Below are positions 20,366-29,330 of a stretch of DNA of 64,000 bases, piece by piece. The notes beneath the pieces are model-generated. The model made no database searches, had not been told where the DNA came from, and saw only the letters and a list, made by a program, of their open reading frames with translations. Positions within the stretch are counted from its first letter, which is position 1. Every line of letters begins with the position of its first letter. Source of the stretch: Roseiarcus sp963820095 (GTDB lineage Bacteria; Pseudomonadota; Alphaproteobacteria; Rhizobiales; Beijerinckiaceae); assembly GCA_963820095.1 (NCBI GenBank), contig CAWFZA010000013.1, positions 227,765 through 291,764 on the forward strand, given 5' to 3'. Position numbers and translations under genes: made by a program.

Positions 20366-21361
20366 TTGGAGGGCGCCTTGACCGAGATCGTCCACCGCAC
20401 AGTCGAGGCGAACGGCATCTCCATTGATTTCGCCGAGGCCGGAGGCGGCCCCATCGTGCTTCTCTGCCACGGCTTTCCGGAGTCCTGGTATTCGTGGCGC
20501 CATCAGTTGAAGGCGCTCGCAGAGGCCGGCTACCACCCCGTCGCCCCCGACATGCGCGGTTATGGTCGGACGAGCCAGCCACAGGACATCGACCAATACA
20601 GCCTCTTTCACCTGGTTGGCGACATGGTCGGCGTGCTTGACGCGCTCAACGCTCCGGAAGCTGTCGTCGTCGGCCACGACTGGGGCGCGCCGGTCGCCTG
20701 GCATTGCGCGCTTCTGCGGCCCGACCGCTTTCGCGCGGTCGCAGGCTTGAGCGTGCCATTCACGCCGCGCGGGTCGAGGCGACCAACGAGCGTGATGCCG
20801 CAGACCGAATCCTCGCTCTTTTACCAACTCTATTTCCAGGCGCCGGGCGTCGCGGAGGCGGAGCTTGGGCGCAATCCGCGGGATACGATCCGGCGGCTCC
20901 TCTATTCCGGCTCGGGCGACATTCCCCGCCGGTCCGACAACACGCTGGGCGATCAGGCGCCGGGCATGGTTCCTCGGGCGGGCGGCTTTCTCACCCGCAC
21001 AATCAATCCGCCGACGCTGCCCGGATGGCTCACGGAGGCCGACATCGATGTCTTTGCGGCGGAATTTGCCCGCACGGGTTTCCGTGGCGGCCTCAACTGG
21101 TATCGTAACATCGACCGCAACTGGGAGCTGCTCGCACCCTTCGCCGGGGCCAAGGTGACCGTCCCGGCGCTTTACATGGCGGGCGACCGCGACCTCGTCG
21201 TCCGCTTCCCCGGCGCGCCTGAGCTCATCGCCAATCTCACGAAGTTTGTCCCGAATCTGCGCAACACAATCATGCTGCCCGCCTGCGGCCATTGGACGCA
21301 GCAGGAGCGCCCGGACGAGGTCAATGCGGCCCTGATCGGGTTTCTTCGCGAAGTTGCCTAG
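20366..21361 (+). CDS. Alpha/beta hydrolase, soluble epoxide hydrolase type
   Basis: Intact 331-residue hydrolase. The oxyanion motif HGFPESWYSWRHQL, the PDMRGYGRTSQP strand and the nucleophile elbow GHDWGAPVAWHCAL with Asp as nucleophile define the epoxide hydrolase/haloalkane dehalogenase group. HGFPESW together with the cap-domain Tyr pair near NWYRNIDRNWEL favours epoxide hydrolase. The acid is in YMAGDRDLVVRFPG and the base His in ACGHWTQQERPDE. An alternative TTG start at 20380 would drop five residues. Reaction: trans-opening of an epoxide to a diol; substrate unknown. Confidence 0.88.
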   Translation: MEGALTEIVHRTVEANGISIDFAEAGGGPIVLLCHGFPESWYSWRHQLKALAEAGYHPVAPDMRGYGRTSQPQDIDQYSLFHLVGDMVGVLDALNAPEAVVVGHDWGAPVAWHCALLRPDRFRAVAGLSVPFTPRGSRRPTSVMPQTESSLFYQLYFQAPGVAEAELGRNPRDTIRRLLYSGSGDIPRRSDNTLGDQAPGMVPRAGGFLTRTINPPTLPGWLTEADIDVFAAEFARTGFRGGLNWYRNIDRNWELLAPFAGAKVTVPALYMAGDRDLVVRFPGAPELIANLTKFVPNLRNTIMLPACGHWTQQERPDEVNAALIGFLREVA

Positions 21362-21442
21362 GAGGCGCGCCTCGCAATGCCGGAAATGGCGATCCTCCAT
21401 GCCGGGCGCCAGGCAATCGTGATAGGCTGAGGCCCGCCCGGA

Positions 21443-21958
21443 TCAGCGAAGAAAATCAGCGCACTTCTGGATGTCGCTCGCGCCAGGACCCCAAGGTCCA
21501 ATAGGGACGCTCGATGTCGAATTCTTCGGCGAGCCTTCCACGAGCTTGTCGCTGTAGGTCATGTACACCAAAATATTCCGTCTTGTGTCGCATCCCCGGA
21601 CGATCTGCATTTTCTTGAAGAACAGCGAACGCTTCTCGCTGAAAACGACATCGCCTTGGGAAAACTTGTCCTTGAACTTGATGGGGCCGTACTGGCGACA
21701 AGCGAGAGAAACGTCGGACGTCTGTTCGGCCAGCCCCAAAGCGCCTGAAAGGCCCCCTTTTTCCGGAACGGTATAGTGGCAGGCGATTCCTTCGACGACC
21801 GGGTCATCGATGCCGTACACGGCGAGTTTGTCGTTGGGAGTGAGAAGCTTGAACGTCGTCGACTTGCGGAAGATCAGATCGGGATCCTGCGAATCCGCGT
21901 GAGCCGGGGACAGAGACAGGAAGGCGGCAAGAAGGGCGGCCGGGCGCAACATCGCCAT
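21443..21958 (-). CDS. creA: CreA family protein
   Basis: Periplasmic CreA-family protein. I chose ATG at 21958 because it places a clean signal peptide (MAMLRPAALLAAFLSLSPAH) at the start; a longer frame to 22039 has no signal before it. The core shows PDLIFRKSTTFKLLTPNDKL, IDDPVVEGIACHYTVPEKGG and VSLACRQYGPI, all typical of CreA. Two or three cysteines remain for a disulfide. The function of CreA is unknown. Confidence 0.88.
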   Translation of the reverse strand: MAMLRPAALLAAFLSLSPAHADSQDPDLIFRKSTTFKLLTPNDKLAVYGIDDPVVEGIACHYTVPEKGGLSGALGLAEQTSDVSLACRQYGPIKFKDKFSQGDVVFSEKRSLFFKKMQIVRGCDTRRNILVYMTYSDKLVEGSPKNSTSSVPIGPWGPGASDIQKCADFLR

Positions 21959-22316
21959 GGTGAGTTTGCTCGCTTCGTTGGAGTTCGACCAGAGATAGGC
22001 GCCTTTCGTCTTCCAGCCAATGGCCGCCCGCACCGCCAATTCGCGGCGCGACGCGATCGAGATGTCGCCTGGAGATCTGAGGTGAGAACGCGGTGATCCG
22101 ACGCCCCTAACTGGGTTTTGTTGCGCCGATCACTGTTGTGTGCTAACCCAGCGGCACGGCTGAATTGCGTATTTTTCACGCTCAGCCGCGGTTTGGCGGC
22201 GCGACATTATTCGTTGAGACTTTTTTTGGGGACCGTCCGTCCCAGGATTAAAAGCATCAGGGCGAAGAATTTCGGGCCGCGACAATTCCACAATATGGAT
22301 TTGAAAGGATATCAAT
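21959..22316. other. Divergent intergenic region, creA / peptidase
   Basis: About 360 bases between oppositely oriented genes, so it must hold both promoters. I see a T-run (TTTTTTT near 22222) but no convincing -35/-10 pair, and no coding frame. Confidence 0.45.
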
Positions 22317-23135
22317 ATGACAAAGCATTCTGCTCCTCCAGCGCCGCATCACATAGCCGATCCGCTTTCCCTGGTGACGCACCGAAGCCAGGTCCGTTTC
22401 GGGTGGCGGCCTGACCTGCCCGACCATCGCGATCAAGTCTACTCAGCGCCGCCGCCGCCAGCCCAGGGCCTGCCAGGGTCGGTGGACCTGCGCCCGCACT
22501 GCCCGCCAGTCTACGACCAGGGCCAGCTCGGCAGTTGCACGGCCAATGCGATCGCGGGCTTGATCGAGTTCGACCGCAAGAAACAAAACCTGTCCGATTT
22601 TGTCCCCTCACGCCTGTTCATCTACTACAATGAGCGCGTGATGGAGGGCACAGTGGGCGACGACGCCGGCGCTGAGATCCGCGACGGGATCAAGTCGGTC
22701 GCCAAGATCGGGGCGCCGCCCGAGAAGGACTGGCCCTACGACATCTCCAAATTCACCAACAAGCCGCCTGCCAAGGCTTATTCGGATGCCAAGCTCGACC
22801 GCGCAATCCACTATCAACGGCTCGTGCCCACGCTGGCGCAGCAACAGGGCTGCCTTGCCGCGGGCTTCGGATATGTGTTCGGGTTCACCGTCTATGAAAG
22901 TTTCGAGTCGCAAACGGTCGCCCAAACCGGCGTCATGCCGATGCCCAAGCCGAACGAAAAGAAGCTCGGCGGTCACGCCGTCATGACGGTCGGCTACGAC
23001 ACGGCGAGCCGCATGATGATCGTGCGCAATTCATGGGGACCGCAATGGGGCAAGGCCGGCTACTTCATGATGCCGTTCGAATTTATCACGAGCCCGAACT
23101 GTTCGGATTTCTGGACGATCCGCTCTGTCGGGTGA
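22317..23135 (+). CDS. C1A papain-like cysteine peptidase
   Basis: Intact 272-residue protein. Catalytic residues are visible: the oxyanion Gln and nucleophile in VYDQGQLGSCTANA (Cys74), the base in GGHAVMTVGY (His220) and VRNSWGPQWG (Asn238). VDLRPHCPPVYDQ starts the mature-like domain. There is only a short N-terminal segment (about 50 residues) and no signal peptide, so it could act in the cytoplasm or leave by another route. ATATCAATATG gives a weak ribosome-binding context. A chagasin-like inhibitor gene follows 64 bases later, which suggests a protease/inhibitor pair. Confidence 0.9.
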   Translation: MTKHSAPPAPHHIADPLSLVTHRSQVRFGWRPDLPDHRDQVYSAPPPPAQGLPGSVDLRPHCPPVYDQGQLGSCTANAIAGLIEFDRKKQNLSDFVPSRLFIYYNERVMEGTVGDDAGAEIRDGIKSVAKIGAPPEKDWPYDISKFTNKPPAKAYSDAKLDRAIHYQRLVPTLAQQQGCLAAGFGYVFGFTVYESFESQTVAQTGVMPMPKPNEKKLGGHAVMTVGYDTASRMMIVRNSWGPQWGKAGYFMMPFEFITSPNCSDFWTIRSVG

Positions 23136-23199
23136 TCGGGCGGAAAGGCTGATCTCGGCGGGCTGCGGCAAAAGCGTCGAGGCCCGCCGAAATGCTGCC

Positions 23200-23676
23200 G
23201 TGGGGAACCGAGAGACCGGTCGTGCCGTTTTAATAGACGGCGCCTCGCGTTTCAGAGGCGCCGGGCTGGGATCTCGCTCGCTTTTCGCTTGCGGGCTGGC
23301 GTTGGCTTTGTTCGCCAGCGCGCCTGCAGACATTGCATCGCCATCGGAGTCGAGCATGACATCGGTTTTGACCCCGTCCGATAACGGCAAGACGATCGCG
23401 CTCAAGATCGGCGCAGAAGCGACGCTTCGCCTGCCGGAGAACCCGTCGACCGGTTATCGCTGGGCGCTCGACGCGGAGGATTCGAATCTTGTCGACGTCA
23501 CGCAGTCGGAATACGCGCCGGCGTCAGGTGCGCCGGGGGCAGGCGGCGAGGCGCAATGGACGATCAAAGCCAAGGCGCCCGGCTCGACGACGCTCAAGCT
23601 CAAACGCTGGCGCCCGTGGGAGGGCGACAAATCGGTGGTCGAACGCTACGAGGTTACGATTAACGTCTCGTCGTAG
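23200..23676 (+). CDS. Chagasin-like (I42 family) cysteine protease inhibitor, exported
   Basis: Protein of up to 158 residues with a hydrophobic signal (about SLFACGLALALFASAPADIA). The inhibitor domain shows all three binding loops of the chagasin family: loop BC NPSTGYRWALDAED, loop DE with GAPGAGGEAQWTIKAK, and loop FG LKRWRPWEGDKSV. Chagasin-family proteins block papain-like C1 peptidases through these loops. The gene follows a C1 peptidase on the same strand. The exact start is uncertain: the ATG at 23200 leaves about 24 residues before the hydrophobic core. Confidence 0.85.
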   Translation: MGNRETGRAVLIDGASRFRGAGLGSRSLFACGLALALFASAPADIASPSESSMTSVLTPSDNGKTIALKIGAEATLRLPENPSTGYRWALDAEDSNLVDVTQSEYAPASGAPGAGGEAQWTIKAKAPGSTTLKLKRWRPWEGDKSVVERYEVTINVSS

Positions 23677-23746
23677 GCGGCCGTCTCAGCGCATCGCTCG
23701 CGTGGTCGATCGACACTCGTCGACGCCATTGGCTTCATCCGTGACG

Positions 23747-24472
23747 CTAGCGCGGCAAGCAGCTCAATTGTTCGGCGACGCCCCGCATCTTTGCTTCGAG
23801 GCTTGCGGCGAGCCGGCGCTGAAGCGCCGTGGGGCGTGAGGGATTGCGCAGAATCGGATTGGGCAGCGAGGTCGCCAGAAGCGCCGCCTCACGCGGATTG
23901 AGCTGACTTGCGCTCTTGTGGAAATAGCGCTCGGCCGCGGCTTCGACGCCGTAGAGCCCGTCGCCCCATTCGGCGATGTTGAGATAAATCTCGAGCGTGC
24001 GCGCCTTCGACCACACTTGGCCCAGGACAAGCGCCATCGGGATCTCAACGCCCTTGCGGATGACGGAACGGCCGGGCCACAAAAACAAGTTCTTCGCAGT
24101 CTGCATGGTGATGGTCGACGCGCCCCGGCTCGGCCCATGTTCGCCCGCAGCGCTTAGGACCTCGCGCAGCGAACCCCAATCGACGCCGTCATTGTCGCAG
24201 AAGGTCGCGTCCTCGGACCGGATCACCGCAGCGAGAGCCGCGGGCGCGATGGTCCTGAGCGGCGCGTAGACGCGCTGGTAGCTCTTGCCCTCAACCATAC
24301 GGGCAAGCATGAGCGTCGAGACGGGGGGCGCGACGGCGTAAAGAGCAACGAGGCTGATGAAGAGCGCGAAAAGCGCCAGCCCCGCCCAGACGACGCCAAG
24401 CGCCAAAAGACGAAGGGGGGAGCGCCGCCGGGCCACGGGCCGAGCCTTGGCCCAAGTCTGCGGATCGGGCAA
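23747..24472 (-). CDS. mtgA: Monofunctional biosynthetic peptidoglycan transglycosylase
   Basis: Intact 241-residue GT51 enzyme that polymerises lipid II into glycan strands. One N-terminal transmembrane helix (about residues 22-48, LLALGVVWAGLALFALFISL) anchors it. GT51 motifs follow in order: IRSEDATFCDNDGVDW with the catalytic Glu, RGASTITMQTAKNLFLWPGR, KGVEIPMALVLGQVWSKART and EIYLNIAEWGDGLYGVEAAA. It lacks a transpeptidase domain, as expected for MtgA. Confidence 0.95.
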   Translation of the reverse strand: MPDPQTWAKARPVARRRSPLRLLALGVVWAGLALFALFISLVALYAVAPPVSTLMLARMVEGKSYQRVYAPLRTIAPAALAAVIRSEDATFCDNDGVDWGSLREVLSAAGEHGPSRGASTITMQTAKNLFLWPGRSVIRKGVEIPMALVLGQVWSKARTLEIYLNIAEWGDGLYGVEAAAERYFHKSASQLNPREAALLATSLPNPILRNPSRPTALQRRLAASLEAKMRGVAEQLSCLPR

Positions 24473-24853
24473 GCGGCCGGCCTCGGCGAGGGGAAGGATC
24501 GCGTGGCGCCGGTAAGCGAATGCCCTGCGCGCGCGTTCCAGGACGCGCTTCCTGTGCTCGCCTTCAGGCGAGCCCTACATCAGGCAGCGAAGGTGGGACC
24601 TGGAGCCTGATGCGGCGACCCGACGTCCGCGGCCTCCTCGCCGCTGCGCTCCGCCGCGGTCTTTGCCCACGCAGGCAAACCAAGCCTTGTTGGACGAATC
24701 CGTGGGCTTCGCCGCCCAAGTCCTGTTCCTGCCGATGTCCGCTCAGCCCGGCAAGATTGGTGGGCGGCTTGTTGCTCCGGCGCTTACCGATGTCGAACGT
24801 CATCGACATGTGTCGTGTCTCAGCGCAAAGACGCCTAACGCAAGTCTACTGGG
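24473..24853. other. Intergenic region between mtgA and the oxygenase operon
   Basis: About 380 bases. Frames on both strands are Arg/Pro-rich and look like shadows. It contains the mtgA promoter region and the 3' end of the leftward oxygenase operon. I see no gene or T-tailed hairpin. Confidence 0.4.
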
Positions 24854-25576
24854 TTATATTGTTCCCTTCTTCCCCGGGACATGGGGTTCGCGTGGCGTCA
24901 TCGCCGGATGCTCGCCAGAGTGCCGGCGGAGGATCTCGGCAATCGACCGGGCGGTCGCTCGAGGAAGATCGCCGTCAGGGTTCACGATGGACACCCATCT
25001 GTTCCCGTCCTTCGATTGCAGCCGCTCGTACCACTCGGCTCGAATTCGGAACACCTCGCGATCAACCTCTGCCTCCGCTCGGCCGAGCTCGGCCCCAGAC
25101 CTCTTTAACCGATCGCGAAGACGTTGTTCACGATGACTGAGCGGCGCATGAACCATGATGGTCAGGTCTGGCCGAACCTGTAGGGGCTCGACCACCGAGG
25201 TCAGCCAGTCGTAGGCCCGCTGCTCCGACCACCCGCATCGTCGGGCGATGACAGGACACTCGTGTGACATCAACGTATCGACGTGCCGCTCTTTCAGCAC
25301 GACTCCGCCTGCAGCCACCATAGGCGCGATCAGCGCGCCGTCGAAGTAGAACAGATCCGCAGCGGCGGCCAGGCACCGCGATATGACGGTGGTGTCGATG
25401 TTCCCAAAGAGTTCGTCGGCGCGGAACACCTCGCCAAGTCGACGACCGGTGGGAGACTCGGAGATGTCGGGAAGCTGCAGCACATGCTCAGATAGCGTGG
25501 AGCGCAATCCAGCCGCCACATCTCGCATGAGCGACGACTTGCCCGCAGCGTCCAGGCCCTCGAAGGTCACCAGCAA
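24854..25576 (-). CDS. Thymidylate kinase-like P-loop protein
   Basis: Protein of 240 residues, fourth gene of the leftward operon. The TTG start at 25576 follows AAGGAAG and lies 14 bases after the previous stop. The P-loop TFEGLDAAGKSSLMRDVA is of thymidylate kinase type. ERHVDTLMSHE occupies the place of the usual DRY/DRx-S loop, and RDRLKRSGAELGRAE provides an arginine-rich lid. Compared with housekeeping Tmk (about 205-215 residues) it is slightly longer and its central loop is unusual, so it may phosphorylate another nucleotide or small molecule. Its linkage to two oxygenases also argues for a specialised role. Confidence 0.75.
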   Translation of the reverse strand: MLVTFEGLDAAGKSSLMRDVAAGLRSTLSEHVLQLPDISESPTGRRLGEVFRADELFGNIDTTVISRCLAAAADLFYFDGALIAPMVAAGGVVLKERHVDTLMSHECPVIARRCGWSEQRAYDWLTSVVEPLQVRPDLTIMVHAPLSHREQRLRDRLKRSGAELGRAEAEVDREVFRIRAEWYERLQSKDGNRWVSIVNPDGDLPRATARSIAEILRRHSGEHPAMTPREPHVPGKKGTI

Positions 25577-25590
25577 GGCGCACTTCTTCC

Positions 25591-26235
25591 TTAGGCAGTT
25601 CCTGTTGGCCGGCGATCATACGCCCACGAGTGAAAGGGCCCGCACCGGTCCACATAGTGGAACAAGGCCTGCGCCACCGATCCATCCGCCGACAACGGAT
25701 CTCGCCAATGCAGAAGGTCATGACCTCTGAAGGCCACCGCGCTCCGCGGCGCTGGGCAATAGTCGACGACGCGTCCCGACACGAGAATGCAGAGCGGCCA
25801 ACTGGAAGCAGCGGCGAGAGACGCCGAAATCGTGATTTCACACGCCGGACGATCGCGATGAGGAGACAAGCGATCTCCCGGTCGGTACAGGCGGAGGTAG
25901 CTGTAAGTGGGAACGAGGTCGAGATGCAGAAGGTCGCACAGGTAGGGCGTCTTTTGTAACAGGATGTGCTCTGCGACAGGGTCTGCGTACTCGCACGGGG
26001 CGCCCTCGACCTGACCGTCGCCCTCCATCGAACGAAACAGCTTGCCGCCGACCTTGCGGTCCACGTATCCGCGCAGCCTTTCGAACTCGGTCGCCGTCAA
26101 GAACTCGCAGATCTCGGCGACCCCCCGTTGAGCGAACACCCGCCAAACGTCGTCAACCGGGGCGAGGGCCTGCGAACCGCAACCATCAGCGGCGAGTCCA
26201 CAGGACCCCAACCGACTAGCGCTTGAGGTTGACAC
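25591..26235 (-). CDS. 2-oxoglutarate/Fe(II)-dependent oxygenase-like protein
   Basis: Protein of 214 residues, third gene of the operon; its start overlaps the previous gene by 20 bases, suggesting translational coupling. The double-stranded beta-helix core reads YSYLRLYRPGDRLSPHRDRP with the Fe ligands His126 and Asp128, then CEITISASL; the distal His is His172 or His176 in FRGHDLLHWRDPL, followed by Arg178, a likely 2-oxoglutarate ligand. The N-terminal half (residues 30-110) is less typical. The protein resembles procollagen-lysine/prolyl hydroxylase-type enzymes but its substrate is unknown. Confidence 0.75.
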   Translation of the reverse strand: MSTSSASRLGSCGLAADGCGSQALAPVDDVWRVFAQRGVAEICEFLTATEFERLRGYVDRKVGGKLFRSMEGDGQVEGAPCEYADPVAEHILLQKTPYLCDLLHLDLVPTYSYLRLYRPGDRLSPHRDRPACEITISASLAAASSWPLCILVSGRVVDYCPAPRSAVAFRGHDLLHWRDPLSADGSVAQALFHYVDRCGPFHSWAYDRRPTGTA

Positions 26236-26512
26236 GTTCAGAGAGCTTGATGACCTCCTGACGCAGATCGAGAACCAGCCTCATAAGGTCCTCCAGCGTG
26301 ACGGCGCCGCTCCCCGGACCCGCAATCGCGATCGACGAAGGCGGGGTCGGAGGGGGGGCCGGCGGAGCGCCCCCGGATCCATCGTCGTCCAGCGCCACTC
26401 CCAAGTTCCGTAGGATCTCGATCAGGACACCCGGCGACCGCTTCAGGTCGATAACCGGTCCGAACTGCTCAGCAATCCGTTCGATCGCATCTTGCTCACG
26501 CTTCGTCAGCAT
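26216..26512 (-). CDS. Small protein with proline-rich linker, unknown family
   Basis: Protein of 98 residues, second gene of the operon, with a clear GGGAGG site 8 bases before its ATG. It has three parts: an N-terminal helical domain (residues 1-42, REQDAIERIAEQFGPVIDLK, then RSPGVLIEILRNLG), a Gly/Pro linker (about 45-70) with PPAPPPTPPSS, and a C-terminal amphipathic helix (LEDLMRLVLDLRQEVIKLSE) that could be a coiled coil. I do not recognise a family. Since it lies between two predicted hydroxylases, the proline run is a possible hydroxylation substrate; it could instead be an adaptor. Confidence 0.65.
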   Translation of the reverse strand: MLTKREQDAIERIAEQFGPVIDLKRSPGVLIEILRNLGVALDDDGSGGAPPAPPPTPPSSIAIAGPGSGAVTLEDLMRLVLDLRQEVIKLSERVNLKR

Positions 26513-26553
26513 CTCTTGCCTCCCTCTCTCAACGCATCTGTCTCGTCGACGCC

Positions 26554-27195
26554 CTACGGCAGCTGAGCCCGGGGGAATGGGCGTTGACGCTGCCAGCTAG
26601 CCAACGTCAGCTTGGTTCCCTTCTCCACCGGCGCGCCCGAGTGAATCATGCGGTAGTCGGCCCGTCCGTTATTATCGTTGAGGTTCAGCCAGAATACGAG
26701 TCGGCCGGGAGCCGCGGGAACGATCAGGTCCAAAGCCCGAAACGATGTCGACCCGCCTACGTCCGCGGCAACCAGGTGCAGCAGGAAGGTCGTTATCCGC
26801 TCTCCGGCGGGGTGATCGCTCCAGTACCCGGAGTCACGATGAAATTCAAAAGAGCCTCCCGGCTTGTACCTCGTCGCCTGCCACGGCTCCAGACACTCGT
26901 GCTCGAACCCGAACGCGGTGCAGGTTCGCTGGTCCAGACTTGTCAGGAGATCCTGGAGCTTCGGGGTGAACCAGTGATAGTACGCCGACTCGCTCGTGCG
27001 AAAGCCATTCACGACGTCCTGCATCGTCCCGTCCGGCATCGCCTGATAGGTCGGGCTCGGCCGCCAGTAGGCGTACTGGAGCTCATGCGTCGCCAAGGAG
27101 ACTTCATCGCCCGAGAAGAACAGGTCAACGTAGCCGATCCGGTCGTGGAGCCACACGACTTGATCGGCAAACTCTCGAACGAGGTTGAACGGCAT
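26554..27195 (-). CDS. Prolyl 4-hydroxylase-like 2-oxoglutarate/Fe(II) oxygenase
   Basis: Protein of 213 residues, first gene of a compact leftward operon. The catalytic core is clear: GGSFEFHRDSGYW with Fe ligands His119 and Asp121, RITTFLLHLVAADVGGSTSF, LDLIVPAAPGRLVFW, and the distal His185 in RMIHSGAPVEKGTKLTL with Lys195 positioned for 2-oxoglutarate. This order and spacing match the P4Hc (prolyl 4-hydroxylase alpha catalytic) superfamily. The N-terminal half (VYxx-like TYQAMPDGTMQDVVNGFRTS) also fits bacterial P4H proteins. Likely reaction: hydroxylation of a peptidyl proline or another small substrate. Confidence 0.85.
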   Translation of the reverse strand: MPFNLVREFADQVVWLHDRIGYVDLFFSGDEVSLATHELQYAYWRPSPTYQAMPDGTMQDVVNGFRTSESAYYHWFTPKLQDLLTSLDQRTCTAFGFEHECLEPWQATRYKPGGSFEFHRDSGYWSDHPAGERITTFLLHLVAADVGGSTSFRALDLIVPAAPGRLVFWLNLNDNNGRADYRMIHSGAPVEKGTKLTLASWQRQRPFPRAQLP

Positions 27196-27552
27196 ATGCT
27201 CTACCCGTTCCCCAGGCCTGGCCCTAGCTGCGATCGAAAGCCGAACACGGGTCGCCCACCCTGCTTCCGGCGAACCTTCCTGCCTGCGTGGACGATTGTA
27301 AACCCCGCTGGGCGGATACGATGCTGCTCGACATCGTCATCGCAAAGCCGAGCGGCGATTTCCGCGAGCGACAGACCCGCAGCTCCCTCGCCAATTTCAT
27401 GGCTCGGCCGTCGATCCTCGCGCTCCGCGTCCACTTCCTGAGACGGGGAACGCCGGACATTCGCGGGGCAGGATTGGAATTGCGCCCATCAGGCGCGACT
27501 CCAATCGTCGCCGCTCGCGCAACACGCTCGCGGGGCGTGCAAGGGCAGACAA

Positions 27553-29330
27553 TTATTTTTCCGGAACGCCGGCTTTGCGAAGCCCCTCGAGGATGCGCTC
27601 GCGTTGCGCGAGATAGGTCGGGTTGTCGCTCTCCGCCATGCTGAGAAATCGCGCGATCGGAGTAATTCGGCGCGAGCGCGTGGCCGGCTTTGACCTCGGC
27701 TTGCGCCTCATCGATACGGCCGAGATTGGCCAGCGCGGCCGCCATGTAGAAATGGTTCAGAGGATAATTCCGGCTGGAGTCGACCGAGCGGCGAAAGAGC
27801 GCGACCGCTTCCTCGTCGGCCCCGAGGTGGAATTTGGCGAGGCCGCGGACGTGGGTCCACATGAAGGCGACCGCGTCAGTAGGCGATAGCCGAAACGCCT
27901 GGTCTACGTGAGACTCGGCCTCTTCTGCGCGGCCCATGGTGATTTTCGCTAGTCCGATCCATGCATGCGCCGCGCCGAGGTTCCGGTTGAGCGACAACGC
28001 CTGTTCCAGTTCGCCGATCGCTCGCGAGGCGCGATTGGTTTGGATCTGGACGAAGCCCAGCCACATATGCGCCCAATAGTTACGCGGCGCGATCGAGATG
28101 CCCTTGATCAGCAGCTTTTCCGCGTCAGCTAGGCGCTCCGCCCGATGCTCGGTGGTGTAGATCGCGCCGACCAACACGTCGGCGCGCGCGGCCCCGACAA
28201 GGGCGTCGACATTGGTCGGATCGAGCGCCACGGCGCGCTCGAATAACTTCGCGAGCGCGCTCGATGTTGTCGGGCCCGCCCTTGCCGAACCACTGAATCC
28301 CCTGGAAATAGAGGTCGACGGAATCGGGGTCGGCTACAGTCTCGGCCCGCTTTGCCTCGGCGGCGAGCAGCTCCGGCCGCAACTGATTGGCGACCTGAGA
28401 GACAATTTCATCCTGCATGTCGAACGGGTCGGCCATCGTCTTGTCGAACCGGTCAGCCCACAGGTGGTTTCCAGTGATGGCGTCGATGAGCTGCACATTG
28501 ACGCGCATTCGGCTGCCGCCGCGCTGAATGCTTCCTTCAAGCACGTAGCGCACGTTGAGATCGCGACCGATCTGCTTGGCGTCGACCGACTTGCCTTTGT
28601 AAGTGGATGCGGTGTTGCGTGACACCACAACAGCATTGTTGATCCGCGAAAGGTCGGTGGTCAGGCTCTCGGTCACGCCGTCGACGAACATCTCATGCTC
28701 GAGATCCACGCCAAGACTGGTGAAAGGCAGCACCACGATCGACAAGCGCGGCGGCGCGGGCTTCTCGGCGGGAGCTGGGCTTGGCGCCGGGCTGGCTTGG
28801 GCCGCCGCGCCCACCTCGAGCGAATAGACCCGGATCGGCTCGGCGATGTTCTTGAGTTCAGTTTGGCCAAGGTCGCTGACCGAGAGATCGAGGCGCCCCT
28901 TGACCTGCCGGTAGGCATCCTCCGACAGGCAGATGGCTCCGGGCTTGGCGATTCCCTCGAGGCGCGCGGCGATGTTGACGCCGTCCCCCATCAGGTCGCC
29001 GTCGCTCTCTTCGACCACGTCGCCGAGATGAATGCCGACCCGAAACTCGATCCGGCGCTCGGGCGGCAGGCCGGCGTTGCGCTCCATGAGCCCGTGCTGC
29101 AACTCGATGGCGCAGCGCACGGCGTCGACCACGCTGCGAAATTCCACGATGAAGCCGTCGCCCGTGCCCTTGACCACTCGTCCGCGATGGACCGAGATCG
29201 TCGGCTCGATCAGGTCGCTTCTCAGCGTGCGCAAACGCGCCAAGATCCGATCCTCGTCTGCGCCCGCGAGCCGCGAGTAGCCGACGATATCGGTCACGAG
29301 AATCGCCGCCAGTTTGCGCGACTCAGTCAT
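27553..29330 (-). CDS. Class III adenylate/guanylate cyclase with TPR repeats (two frameshifts)
   Basis: Soluble signalling enzyme of about 590 residues after joining breaks near 28225 and near 27655. The N-terminal catalytic domain has LVTDIVGYSRLAGADEDR with the first metal Asp, VVKGTGDGFIVEFRSVVDA with the second, and FRVGIHLGDVVEESDGDLMG. A Pro/Ala linker leads to a CadC/TolB-like domain (LSIVVLPFTSLG, TTDLSRINNAVVVSRNTAST, VRYVLEGSIQRGG), then four to five TPR units. The true C-terminus is RERILEGLRKAGVPEK, TAA at 27553-27555. This architecture is very common in Rhizobiales. It could supply cAMP for the CRP-type site at 12746, which is inference. Confidence 0.88.

Noticed and set aside
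24520..25140. A 206-residue plus-strand frame across the oxygenase operon end
   Set aside because: Arg/Pro/Ser-rich, overlaps the thymidylate-kinase-like gene antisense, no family signs.
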